From Holophagaceae bacterium UBA706 (GTDB lineage Bacteria > Acidobacteriota > Holophagae > Holophagales > Holophagaceae), in the NCBI GenBank assembly GCA_002298155.1, contig DBME01000145.1:4122-10234 (forward strand): a DNA stretch of 6,113 nucleotides. The letters are read 5' to 3'. The translations under genes were made by a program, and so were the position numbers. The notes under the pieces were generated by a model. It made no database searches and had not been told where the DNA came from. It was given only the letters and a program-made list of their open reading frames with translations. Shown here one piece after another: positions 1 through 5,896 of this stretch (the first letter of the stretch is position 1; the number at the start of each line of letters is the position of its first letter).

Positions 1-803
1 TGGTTACCCTGAACAAAGGCGAGGTGCTTGCCGTCGGGTGCCCAGGCCAGGTCGGCGATCCCGGTACCGGCTCCATGCTCGCGCGGGTGGAGGCGCTTGA
101 GAGGGCCCATGGGCTGCGTCTGGCCCCAGATTTCGGGTGGGCCCCCCTTGTAGGTCACCAGGGCCAGTTTCCCGTCGTTGGAAAGCGCCGGGTAGGAGGA
201 AAGGCTACCGAAATTGGTGAGCTGACGTAGGTTCCGCCCATCCCTGTCCAGTGCATAGATCTCCGTGATGCCAGGTGCGTTCTGGCGGGCGAAGATGAAC
301 ATTGAATCTGCGCAACCGGGTATTCCCGTGACTTTGCCCACGAGGAAGTCCGCGAGGCGATGTGCCACGCGATGCACACCCTTGAACTCGCCGACGAACA
401 GCTTGTTCATCAGGATGGACTGCGGCCCCAGGGCGATGCATTCGCCCTCCAGCATGAGCTTGCCGCGGTTCGTGGGGCGTGGCAGGGTGCGCAGGAGAAG
501 GTCCGCCCCGGCATCCCGCCAGTGCAGGAAAGTGCCCCCTTCCGGGCCTGACCCCGGCTTCGTCGGTGCGAGCAAATGGAAGGCTTGGGACCGGGTCAGG
601 TCCTGGATCAGGGTCGTTTCGAATTCCTTGACCCAGGCCGGCGGGTTCGCAAGGTCCAGGGAGGGCGGGAGGAACACCAGGGTGGGAAGAATCGGGAGGC
701 CCGGACCCGTTGGTCCCCTGTCCTCGGCTGGGGCACCGAGACTTCCTCCGGCCAGGACGATGGTCATGATTGCCCTCCAAAGGTGCTTCACCTTGGGTTT
801 CAT
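1..803 (-). CDS. TolB-like periplasmic beta-propeller protein (C-terminus cut by window edge)
   Basis: The visible 267 residues resemble TolB, the periplasmic propeller protein of the Tol-Pal envelope system. Residues 1-26 read as a signal peptide: basic start (MKPKVKHLWR), hydrophobic core, then an AxA-type site (APA before EDR). Residues about 36-165 match the TolB N-terminal domain: an IQDLTRSQAF segment (66-75), W-x3-GAD (95-101), and an H-R-x-A-H-x-x-A-D run leading into a TG-x-x-G turn (144-163). Propeller blades then begin, with a DGRNLRQLT strand (188-196), SNDGK (208-212) and WAPDGKHLAF (254-263). TolB is usually about 430 residues, so the rest lies beyond position 1. The start at 803 is chosen because it supplies the signal-peptide n-region; an ATG at 767 has a better ribosome binding site. 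It follows the ClC gene by 16 bases, probably in one operon. No tol or pal genes are visible, so this may be a TolB-domain paralogue and not the true Tol component. Confidence 0.85.
   Translation of the reverse strand, partial: MKPKVKHLWRAIMTIVLAGGSLGAPAEDRGPTGPGLPILPTLVFLPPSLDLANPPAWVKEFETTLIQDLTRSQAFHLLAPTKPGSGPEGGTFLHWRDAGADLLLRTLPRPTNRGKLMLEGECIALGPQSILMNKLFVGEFKGVHRVAHRLADFLVGKVTGIPGCADSMFIFARQNAPGITEIYALDRDGRNLRQLTNFGSLSSYPALSNDGKLALVTYKGGPPEIWGQTQPMGPLKRLHPREHGAGTGIADLAWAPDGKHLAFVQGN
773..778 (-). promoter_or_regulatory. Strong ribosome binding site for the internal ATG at 767
   Basis: GGAGGG lies five bases upstream of an in-frame ATG at 767 in the TolB-like gene. The upstream ATG at 803 has only a weak GGA about 12 bases away. 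Starting at 767 would remove the basic n-region and leave a short hydrophobic leader (MTIVLAGGSLGA). The export signal argues for 803 and the Shine-Dalgarno match argues for 767. The motif itself is seen; its use is unresolved. Confidence 0.4.
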
Positions 804-819
804 GGCTGCATTGGTTCCA

Positions 820-2133
820 TCAGGAGACCTCCCGCACCATCAGGTAGGACACGGTGGTTCCAATGAGCGCAGGCACGACCAGGGAGGCCTGGCCGGTGGT
901 TTCCGCCAGGAACACGACTGGCACCAGCAAGGTCCCATGGGTGGCCCCGGCCAAGGCTGAGGCGCCGACCATGGTCAGGTAGCCCGTTTGGCCAATGCCC
1001 AGCAGCCCGTCGAAACCCGCGCCCACCGCAGCGCCCATTGCCAGGGATGGAAGCCAAAGGCCCCCGATGCCGCCCCCGGCGAAGGTCAAGGCGGTGGCGA
1101 AAAGTTTCAAGGCCAGGAACAGCACGGCTTCCCGCGGGAGCGAATTGCCCTGGATAAGGTACTGGACCAGTTCGAGTCCGCCGCCTTGGGTGACCGCCAG
1201 ATCCTTCCAGAGGAAATGGCTGGGCAGGGCGAGGAGGCTCAGGCCCACGCCGGCCGCCAAGCCCCGCCAAATCAGAGGCATGGGGCTCAGCAGGTGCTGA
1301 AGCCGCGACTTCACCCAGAGGTAGGATGAGGCCACCATCCCGCAAGCCATCCCCAGCAGGAGGGCCCACACGATTTCCCGGAGCCTCAGGGCGTAGGGAT
1401 AGATCTTGGGCAAGGGCAATAAGGGGGTGTGGCCCATGAGGCCCGAGAAGGCGACGTAGCCCGAAGCGGCGGCCACAAGGCATGGGATCAGGGCTGCCGA
1501 GTCGAGGTTCCCATTGTGCTCAGCGGCCATGAGCGCGCCGGAGATGGGTGCGCGGAAGACGGCCGCGAGTGCCGCCGCGGCTCCGCTCCGCACCATGACC
1601 CTGGCCGGACGGACAAGGTGCCTGAAGTGCTTGAGCCTCGTGGCGGCGGTGTGCAGAAGGCGATGATACTGAAGCCCAAGGGCGGCCCCGAACCACTTCC
1701 CAGGCCCTTCGACCCCGGCGCTTCCCCCGAAACCGATGGTCAACGCGCAGGCCACAACTTTGCCCAGGGAAGCCCGGAAAGGGAAGACCTTGTAAGGGTC
1801 CTTCTTGGCCAGATCGAGATCCTTGAAAAGGGAGACCTCACCGATCCGGGTCACGGTCAGCCAGAGGGTGGTCAGGAACAGGCCGATGGCCGGGAGAAGG
1901 ATCGTCAACCTCGTTCGGCCGCCAACCCGGAGGACCATGGGCTCGAAAGAGCCCAGACCCCGAAGGGCAAGGGCGACCAGAAACCCTGTCACGGCCCCCA
2001 AGGGCAGGATCACCGCCACAATGTGCCGAGTATGGGCCAGCATCCGCAGTCTGCTGGTACGATTCGGAAGGAACCTTCTCAAGGGAAGGGGCGCTGGATC
2101 CGGGCGATGTGTGTTAGACATGAATGATTTCAT
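820..2133 (-). CDS. Divergent ClC-family chloride channel/transporter without CBS domains
   Basis: This 437-residue hydrophobic membrane protein belongs to the ClC family. It keeps the gating-glutamate motif as GVEGP (140-144, Glu142) and the G-x-F/W-x-P anion-site motif as GLWLP (358-362). The helix carrying the internal proton glutamate reads APISGALMAAEHNG, so the position equivalent to Glu203 of E. coli ClC-ec1 is His206. The GSGIP motif is not recognisable. The protein ends soon after the last membrane helix (YLMVREVS), so there is no CBS pair and no clear counterpart of the central tyrosine loop. The family moves Cl- or other anions across the inner membrane; the missing proton glutamate suggests weak or no proton coupling (inference). 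ATG 2133 is used; TTG 2139, with AGGA five bases upstream, and ATG 2121 are alternatives. It is divergent from marR1 and probably co-transcribed with the TolB-like gene. Confidence 0.92.
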   Translation of the reverse strand: MKSFMSNTHRPDPAPLPLRRFLPNRTSRLRMLAHTRHIVAVILPLGAVTGFLVALALRGLGSFEPMVLRVGGRTRLTILLPAIGLFLTTLWLTVTRIGEVSLFKDLDLAKKDPYKVFPFRASLGKVVACALTIGFGGSAGVEGPGKWFGAALGLQYHRLLHTAATRLKHFRHLVRPARVMVRSGAAAALAAVFRAPISGALMAAEHNGNLDSAALIPCLVAAASGYVAFSGLMGHTPLLPLPKIYPYALRLREIVWALLLGMACGMVASSYLWVKSRLQHLLSPMPLIWRGLAAGVGLSLLALPSHFLWKDLAVTQGGGLELVQYLIQGNSLPREAVLFLALKLFATALTFAGGGIGGLWLPSLAMGAAVGAGFDGLLGIGQTGYLTMVGASALAGATHGTLLVPVVFLAETTGQASLVVPALIGTTVSYLMVREVS

Positions 2134-2199
2134 TTCCAAGGACGTCCTAGTGTTTCAGAATTAGCTTTGCAATGCAAACAATGTGCATCGGGAATAATT
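2134..2199. promoter_or_regulatory. Divergent control region between ClC gene 1 and marR gene 1
   Basis: These 66 bases must hold the promoters for both divergent transcripts. They contain a MarR-type palindrome (2161-2178) and a perfect 10-base palindrome AGGACGTCCT (2139-2148) beside the ClC start, which also supplies the AGGA ribosome-binding candidate. A GGGA seven bases before ATG 2200 can serve marR1. No convincing -35/-10 pair stands out on either strand. One operator here could control both genes. Confidence 0.7.
2161..2178. promoter_or_regulatory. Probable MarR operator, copy 1 (imperfect)
   Basis: The sequence TTAGCTTTGCAATGCAAA fits the palindrome TTTG-nn-TTGCAA-nn-CAAA found twice more in this window, with one mismatch (A for T at position 3). 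It also contains a perfect inverted repeat, TTTGCA-A-TGCAAA (2166-2178). MarR dimers typically bind 16-20 base palindromes in their own divergent promoters, which is exactly the location here. Binding is inferred. Confidence 0.65.
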
Positions 2200-2676
2200 A
2201 TGGCGACAGTCACCAAGGCCCATCTCATCCAGGACTGCATGCAAAGCCTGCGGCGGATCGTAAAGGTCCTGGAAACCTATTCCGAGGGTGTCGAACGGCG
2301 ATTCGACCTCACAGGCCCTCAGCTCTGGGCCTTGTGGGAACTTGGCAGACACGGTCCCTGCGCGCTGAAGGACCTCGCCCAAAAAATGAAACTGGATCCG
2401 AGCACCGTGGTCGGTGTGGTCGACCGGCTCGTGGTAAAGGGGCTTGTGGTGCGGAACCCCGATCCCAGCGACCGGCGCCGGATCTCCCTCCTCCCCACCG
2501 CAAAGGGGCAGGAGATCCTTGCTGCGGCCCCCCATCCCGCCCAGGGACATCTTCTGGTCGGCCTGGAGAAAATGGATCGGAAGACGGTCGAGAACCTCCA
2601 TGGCTCGCTCAAGGTGCTGGTGGGAGTCCTCGAGGCTGAAAACCTTGAGGTGCCGTTCTTCTTTGCTGAGGAATGA
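2200..2676 (+). CDS. MarR-family winged-helix regulator 1
   Basis: This 158-residue cytoplasmic DNA-binding protein has the standard length for MarR. An N-terminal dimerisation helix (about 9-35) leads into the winged helix: LTGPQLWALWELGRHG (37-52), a recognition helix around DPSTVVGVVDRLVVKG (66-81) and the wing motif DPSDRRRISLLPT (88-100), the family's D-x-R-x-x-x hallmark. The C-terminal helices (about 115-150) complete the dimer. Cys13 and Cys54 are both conserved in the neighbouring paralogue, as is an unusual APHPAQGH stretch (110-117). ATG 2200 is preceded by GGGA at good spacing; the upstream in-frame TTG at 2167 lies inside the operator and is rejected. It is divergent from ClC gene 1. 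Autoregulation through the 2161-2178 site is likely. The ligand is unknown. Confidence 0.96.
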   Translation: MATVTKAHLIQDCMQSLRRIVKVLETYSEGVERRFDLTGPQLWALWELGRHGPCALKDLAQKMKLDPSTVVGVVDRLVVKGLVVRNPDPSDRRRISLLPTAKGQEILAAAPHPAQGHLLVGLEKMDRKTVENLHGSLKVLVGVLEAENLEVPFFFAEE

Positions 2677-2722
2677 CCCTTGAAGAACCCAGGCAGGGGA
2701 AGGCTCCTCCGGTAAAGGGTGT

Positions 2723-2752
2723 TTGACAAAATTTGTCTTGCAACCCAAATTA
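2723..2752 (+). promoter_or_regulatory. Promoter of marR gene 2
   Basis: A consensus -35 box TTGACA (2723-2728) is followed after 17-18 bases by an AT-rich block, CAAATTA (2746-2752), a poor -10 match but the only candidate. The same arrangement recurs at 5897-5925. A transcript starting about seven bases on would begin at or next to ATG 2759, so marR2 may be leaderless or nearly so. The operator at 2732-2749 fills the spacer, so bound repressor would block RNA polymerase. Confidence 0.6.
2732..2749. promoter_or_regulatory. Probable MarR operator, copy 2
   Basis: TTTGTCTTGCAACCCAAA is an exact match to the palindrome TTTG-nn-TTGCAA-nn-CAAA. A second perfect inverted repeat, GACAAA-A-TTTGTC (2725-2737), overlaps its left arm and the -35 box, which could allow two dimers to bind side by side. 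The position between -35 and -10 indicates repression. Confidence 0.7.
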
Positions 2753-2758
2753 AAGGGC

Positions 2759-3247
2759 ATGGCAAGCCGAGGCTCCGCGCCAACCCACCAGGAACTCATC
2801 CAGGAATGCATGCAGGACCTTCGCAGGATCGTCAAGGTCCTCGAAGACTATTCCCTGGGCGTGGAGAAGCGGTTCGGGCTCACGGGACCGCAGTTGTGGG
2901 CCCTGTGGGAACTTGGCCGGATGGGTCCCTGCGCGCTCAAGGATCTGGCCAGGAGAATGAAGCTGGATTCCAGCACGGTGGTGGGCGTCGTGGACCGGCT
3001 GGCTGCCAAAGGCCTGGTGCTGCGGGGTCCTGATGCGCATGACCGGAGGAGGATATCGGTGGTTCCCACTCCGGCGGGTGAACGGATCCTGGCGGCGGCC
3101 CCCCATCCCGCGCAGGGACATCTCCTGATCGGCCTGGAAAGCCTGGAGCGCGGGAAGATCGAGAACCTGAACAAGTCATTGAACACGCTGGTGGAGGTCC
3201 TGGAGGCCGAACACCTGGACGTACCCTTCTTCTTCGCCCGGGAATGA
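2759..3247 (+). CDS. MarR-family winged-helix regulator 2 (tandem paralogue of regulator 1)
   Basis: This 162-residue MarR protein is about three quarters identical, by hand alignment, to the one just upstream. It has the same winged helix (LTGPQLWALWELGRMG, then a DSSTVVGVVDRL recognition helix) and a DAHDRRRISVVPT wing. Cys17 and Cys58 match Cys13 and Cys54 of regulator 1, and the APHPAQGH stretch and the FFFARE C-terminus are also shared. The N-terminus is four residues longer and differs (ASRGSAPTHQE). ATG 2759 is chosen because the in-frame TTG at 2723 is the -35 box itself. AAAGGG sits only one base before the ATG, too close for a normal Shine-Dalgarno, which fits a leaderless message. 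It has its own promoter and operator in the 82-base gap, so it need not depend on marR1 transcription. It converges with ClC gene 2, with 11 bases between the stops. Confidence 0.96.
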   Translation: MASRGSAPTHQELIQECMQDLRRIVKVLEDYSLGVEKRFGLTGPQLWALWELGRMGPCALKDLARRMKLDSSTVVGVVDRLAAKGLVLRGPDAHDRRRISVVPTPAGERILAAAPHPAQGHLLIGLESLERGKIENLNKSLNTLVEVLEAEHLDVPFFFARE

Positions 3248-3258
3248 TCCCCAGGCCC

Positions 3259-5004
3259 TCAACGGAACCCTTCCGGCCGGACGCCGTAGCTCGCCAGCAC
3301 GTCCTTCAAGGAGATGACGCCCTCCATCCGGTGCATGTCCTCCCGGCTGACGACGGGGAGCAGGTCCAGGTTCGAAGCGCCCATCCTCTCAAGGGCCCAG
3401 TGGAGTGAATGGTCCGTATGGACATGGGGGAAGGAACTCCCGTCGAGGATGTCCATGATCGTCAGGGAGCCGCGGTCCGCTTCGCTGGCGGCATCCAGCA
3501 TGCTCCTGTTGACGATGCCGATGACGCCTCGCTGGTCGACCACGGGCCAGGCGAGCTGCGCGCTGGAGGCCACCACCCCGAGGGCTTCAGCAAGGGGCAG
3601 TGTGGCGGGGAGAACCTCGGTCGCGGGTTTCATGGCGGAGCGCACTTTGATCTGGTCATGCTCTTGCCGGGCTTCATTGCTGGGAAGGTGGATGCCGTCC
3701 TGGCGGGCCAGGGCCCCGTAGACCGGAAGCTTCTGGAGCCGCGAGGAGATGAAGAAGCTCACAAGGTTGGAAATCATGAGGGGGACGATGACGGAGTAGT
3801 CACGGGTCGTCTCGAAGATCATCAGCACCGATGTCATCGGAGCCCTGACGATCCCGGCGAACAGTGTCCCCATGCCCACGAGGGCATAGGCGCCCGAATT
3901 CGCCGTGTAGAGCGGAAGGAAATGGTGGGCCACCCAACCCACCGATCCGCCCACCATCGCACCGATGAAGAGGCTTGGCCCGAACAGGCCGCCCGCGTTT
4001 CCCGACGCATAGCTCGTCGTCACGGCCAGGGTCTTCATGACGACGAGGAGGGACATCAGGCCAAGCGCCATCCTGCCGTTGAGTGCCTCTCCCACGAACC
4101 CGTAGCCGACGCCCAGCACCTCCGGGACGAACCAACCCATGAGCCCGACGACAATCCCTCCTGCGAGGGGCTGGAACCAGGCCGTCCAGGACGGAAATCC
4201 AAGGAAGCGCTGGCGCATCCAGAGGAGGCTTCGCGTGAAGGAAACCGAGACGAGCCCCCCCACCACGCCGAGGATGACGTACAGGCCCAGCTCCAACGGA
4301 TGGACCAGCTGGTACTGGGGGACCTCGAACAAGGGTGAGTTGCCCAGGAACAGGCGCATGACCATCCAGGACGTCGCCGAGGCCAGGACGACGGACCCCA
4401 GGACAGGCGCATGGAGGTCGCTCATCACTTCTTCCAAGGCGAACAGCACGGCCGCGAGCGGCGTGTTGAAGGCGGCCGCCACCGCCGCGGCAGCGCCCAC
4501 CGGTATGAGGGCCCGGATCTTGTCGGGCTTCAGGCCCAGGTGGCGCCCCAGGATGGACGCGATCCCGGCGCCCACCTGGACGGAAGGCCCCTCTCGGCCC
4601 AGGGGGATCCCGCTGGCAAGGGTCACGGAGGTGCAGAAGAACTTCCCCAGGACCGTGCGCAGGGAAATGTGGCCTTCCCGAACGAAGAGCGCTGCCTTGG
4701 TCTGGGGCACGCCGCTGCCGCGGGCATTCGGAAAGTGGCGGAAGAGGAGATAGCCCATGGACAGGGCACCCGCCACGGGGATCAGGAGGCGCCTCCAAGG
4801 GGAGCCGCCGTGCGGGTACAGCCGGAAGGCGAACCTCTCGGTGAGCAGGATGAATGCGACGACCGTCAGCCCGGTGAGGGCGCCGATGACCAAGGTCAGT
4901 ATGAGGAATACCTGGTCCTCACGGTCCTGGAGGAGCGTCGCCCATTGCTTCAGGGGGTACTGCCAAAGCTTTCGATAATCGATCCCGGTCGCTTTACCCA
5001 TCAT
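3259..5004 (-). CDS. ClC-family chloride transporter with C-terminal CBS pair
   Basis: This 581-residue protein carries all three classical ClC selectivity motifs: GSGVP (96-100), GREGP (136-140, gating Glu138) and GLFGP (339-343). FNTPLAAVLFALEEV (179-193) supplies Glu192, equivalent to the proton glutamate Glu203 of E. coli ClC-ec1, and PVYGAL gives Tyr429, equivalent to the central Tyr445. It is therefore predicted to be a Cl-/H+ exchanger in the inner membrane. After the membrane domain come two CBS repeats, about 453-515 (starting VRSAMKPATEVLP) and about 518-575 (ending GVISLKDVLASYG), cytoplasmic modules that often bind adenine nucleotides. ATG 5004 and the adjacent ATG 5001 are equivalent start choices; a GGA lies about 12 bases upstream. 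It is on the same strand as the Rieske gene, 231 bases downstream of it, and converges on marR2. It differs clearly from ClC gene 1, so the two are not recent duplicates. Confidence 0.97.
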   Translation of the reverse strand: MMGKATGIDYRKLWQYPLKQWATLLQDREDQVFLILTLVIGALTGLTVVAFILLTERFAFRLYPHGGSPWRRLLIPVAGALSMGYLLFRHFPNARGSGVPQTKAALFVREGHISLRTVLGKFFCTSVTLASGIPLGREGPSVQVGAGIASILGRHLGLKPDKIRALIPVGAAAAVAAAFNTPLAAVLFALEEVMSDLHAPVLGSVVLASATSWMVMRLFLGNSPLFEVPQYQLVHPLELGLYVILGVVGGLVSVSFTRSLLWMRQRFLGFPSWTAWFQPLAGGIVVGLMGWFVPEVLGVGYGFVGEALNGRMALGLMSLLVVMKTLAVTTSYASGNAGGLFGPSLFIGAMVGGSVGWVAHHFLPLYTANSGAYALVGMGTLFAGIVRAPMTSVLMIFETTRDYSVIVPLMISNLVSFFISSRLQKLPVYGALARQDGIHLPSNEARQEHDQIKVRSAMKPATEVLPATLPLAEALGVVASSAQLAWPVVDQRGVIGIVNRSMLDAASEADRGSLTIMDILDGSSFPHVHTDHSLHWALERMGASNLDLLPVVSREDMHRMEGVISLKDVLASYGVRPEGFR

Positions 5005-5141
5005 CGGGCATCGCTTTCCGGACGTTTCCAGGGACCTGCGGGTGCCCGGCGCGGACCGGCGAAGGTCACCCGGTCCGGCATGATTTCGCCTTCGACCCGG
5101 ATCCGGCCCCCGGAGGTCCCGAACTGGGTCAAGGTGTGCAT
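5001..5141 (-). CDS. Possible 46-residue hypothetical protein overlapping the ClC start
   Basis: A short reading frame begins at ATG 5141 and ends with TGA at 5001-5003, overlapping the ClC ATG in an ATGA arrangement typical of translational coupling. About three quarters of its codons end in G or C, as in the neighbouring genes, and a GGGGG tract lies a few bases upstream. The product (MHTLTQFGTSGG... ending PESDAR) has no motif or membrane segment that I recognise. The frame stays open and looks coding upstream to about 5226, but without an ATG, so this could be the tail of a decayed gene. It may also be plain non-coding spacer. Confidence 0.25.
   Translation of the reverse strand: MHTLTQFGTSGGRIRVEGEIMPDRVTFAGPRRAPAGPWKRPESDAR
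5052..5077. repeat. Perfect 8-base inverted repeat forming a GC-rich hairpin
   Basis: CGGACCGG (5052-5059) and CCGGTCCG (5070-5077) are exact reverse complements separated by 10 bases, which would give a very stable stem-loop. No T-run follows on either strand, so it is not a standard intrinsic terminator. It lies between the Rieske and ClC genes and could stabilise or attenuate a read-through transcript, or be chance in GC-rich DNA. Confidence 0.45.
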
Positions 5142-5235
5142 GGGATACCCCCGGGTTGGGATCGTGATGGAAGGGGCGACCTCGTTGGGTCGGCAGCCAG
5201 CGACGGAAGCAGCTTTGTTCCGGGTTTGCCGACGC

Positions 5236-5865
5236 CTATCCTACGCCGCCGCCTTCCGTTCCCGTAATGACAATTTGATTGTCCTTGATTTCGAAATCCA
5301 TGTAGCGCGGCGGGCGGGGCGCGGGTCCAGAGACGACCTTCCCGCGCAGCATCCCGGAGAGTCCGGCCGATTGTTTGCGAGTCGGATCGTAGACCGAAAG
5401 GTGGCATGGGCAGGCGAAGTAGGGATGGGTGGGCTTCGGCGGGGTGTAATTGTAGCTTCCGGCCAATTCCTCGGCATCCTTGACGAAATTGAACGTGCAC
5501 CCCAGATGGGGACAGATCCGCTGGACCACCAGGAAGCCCGATTTCGGATGGGCCGGGTCGGCAAACGATTCAGGCAGCCTGACCACGAAGCCTGGGATCT
5601 TGGCGCCTTGGATCTTCCGGCTGGAATATTCCACGGAATTCCGGATGTAGATGAAATCCTTGAAATCCCAAGGTTCCTTGAGCTCGGACAGGAGCGCCAC
5701 GGGTTGGGCCGAACTCCCGGCTTGATCGGGAGGCGCGACCAGGCCTCGAATGCCGCCGCGGGCCGTGGGCTTGAAGTACCGCACCAGGACCATGAGGGCC
5801 ATGAAAGCTCCCCCGAGGATGGGCACCGTGGTCAGGACCTGGAGCACCTCCCGCCGGGACACCAT
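5236..5865 (-). CDS. Rieske [2Fe-2S] protein, membrane-anchored, QcrA-like
   Basis: This 209-residue protein resembles the Rieske subunit of bc-type quinol oxidoreductases, which passes electrons from quinol to cytochrome c. The N-terminus MVSRREVLQ, followed by a hydrophobic stretch (about 7-28), is a Tat-type signal that normally stays as the membrane anchor. The cluster motifs are C-P-H-L-G-C (118-123) and C-P-C-H-L-S (152-157). Cys118, His120, Cys152 and His155 are the iron ligands, and Cys123-Cys154 form the disulfide. Ser157 and Tyr159 match the residues that raise the redox potential in high-potential Rieske proteins. The usual Gly after the second His is Leu156. ATG 5865 is fixed by an AGGAGG eight bases upstream. 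No cytochrome b or c gene is adjacent on the downstream side, so the partner is not visible. It is divergent from the glycosidase fragment, with a MarR-type operator between them. Confidence 0.95.
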   Translation of the reverse strand: MVSRREVLQVLTTVPILGGAFMALMVLVRYFKPTARGGIRGLVAPPDQAGSSAQPVALLSELKEPWDFKDFIYIRNSVEYSSRKIQGAKIPGFVVRLPESFADPAHPKSGFLVVQRICPHLGCTFNFVKDAEELAGSYNYTPPKPTHPYFACPCHLSVYDPTRKQSAGLSGMLRGKVVSGPAPRPPRYMDFEIKDNQIVITGTEGGGVG

Positions 5866-5873
5866 GGACCTGT

Positions 5874-5879
5874 CCTCCT
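5874..5879 (-). promoter_or_regulatory. Ribosome binding site of the Rieske gene
   Basis: AGGAGG lies eight bases before ATG 5865. It rules out the longer in-frame reading from TTG 5916, which would run through the operator palindrome. Confidence 0.8.
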
Positions 5880-5896
5880 CACCCTTCAAAGATACA

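Noticed and set aside
205..780. 191-codon minus-strand frame over the TolB-like gene
   Set aside because: It is frame-shifted relative to the TolB-like reading, which shows a signal peptide and propeller motifs. This one is low-complexity Pro/Arg/Gly.
1429..2127. 232-codon plus-strand frame opposite ClC gene 1
   Set aside because: It is antisense to a gene with recognisable ClC motifs, and its composition is that of a shadow frame.
2677..2722. Terminator after marR gene 1
   Set aside because: Only short, weak complementarity (GGAAGG/CTCC) is present and there is no T-run.
3248..3258. Bidirectional terminator between the convergent marR2 and ClC genes
   Set aside because: The gap is 11 bases and no stable hairpin with flanking A/T runs can be seen across it.
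3800..4798. 332-codon minus-strand frame inside ClC gene 2
   Set aside because: It is in a different frame within the ClC gene, Pro/Arg/Gly-rich and without motifs; a shadow.
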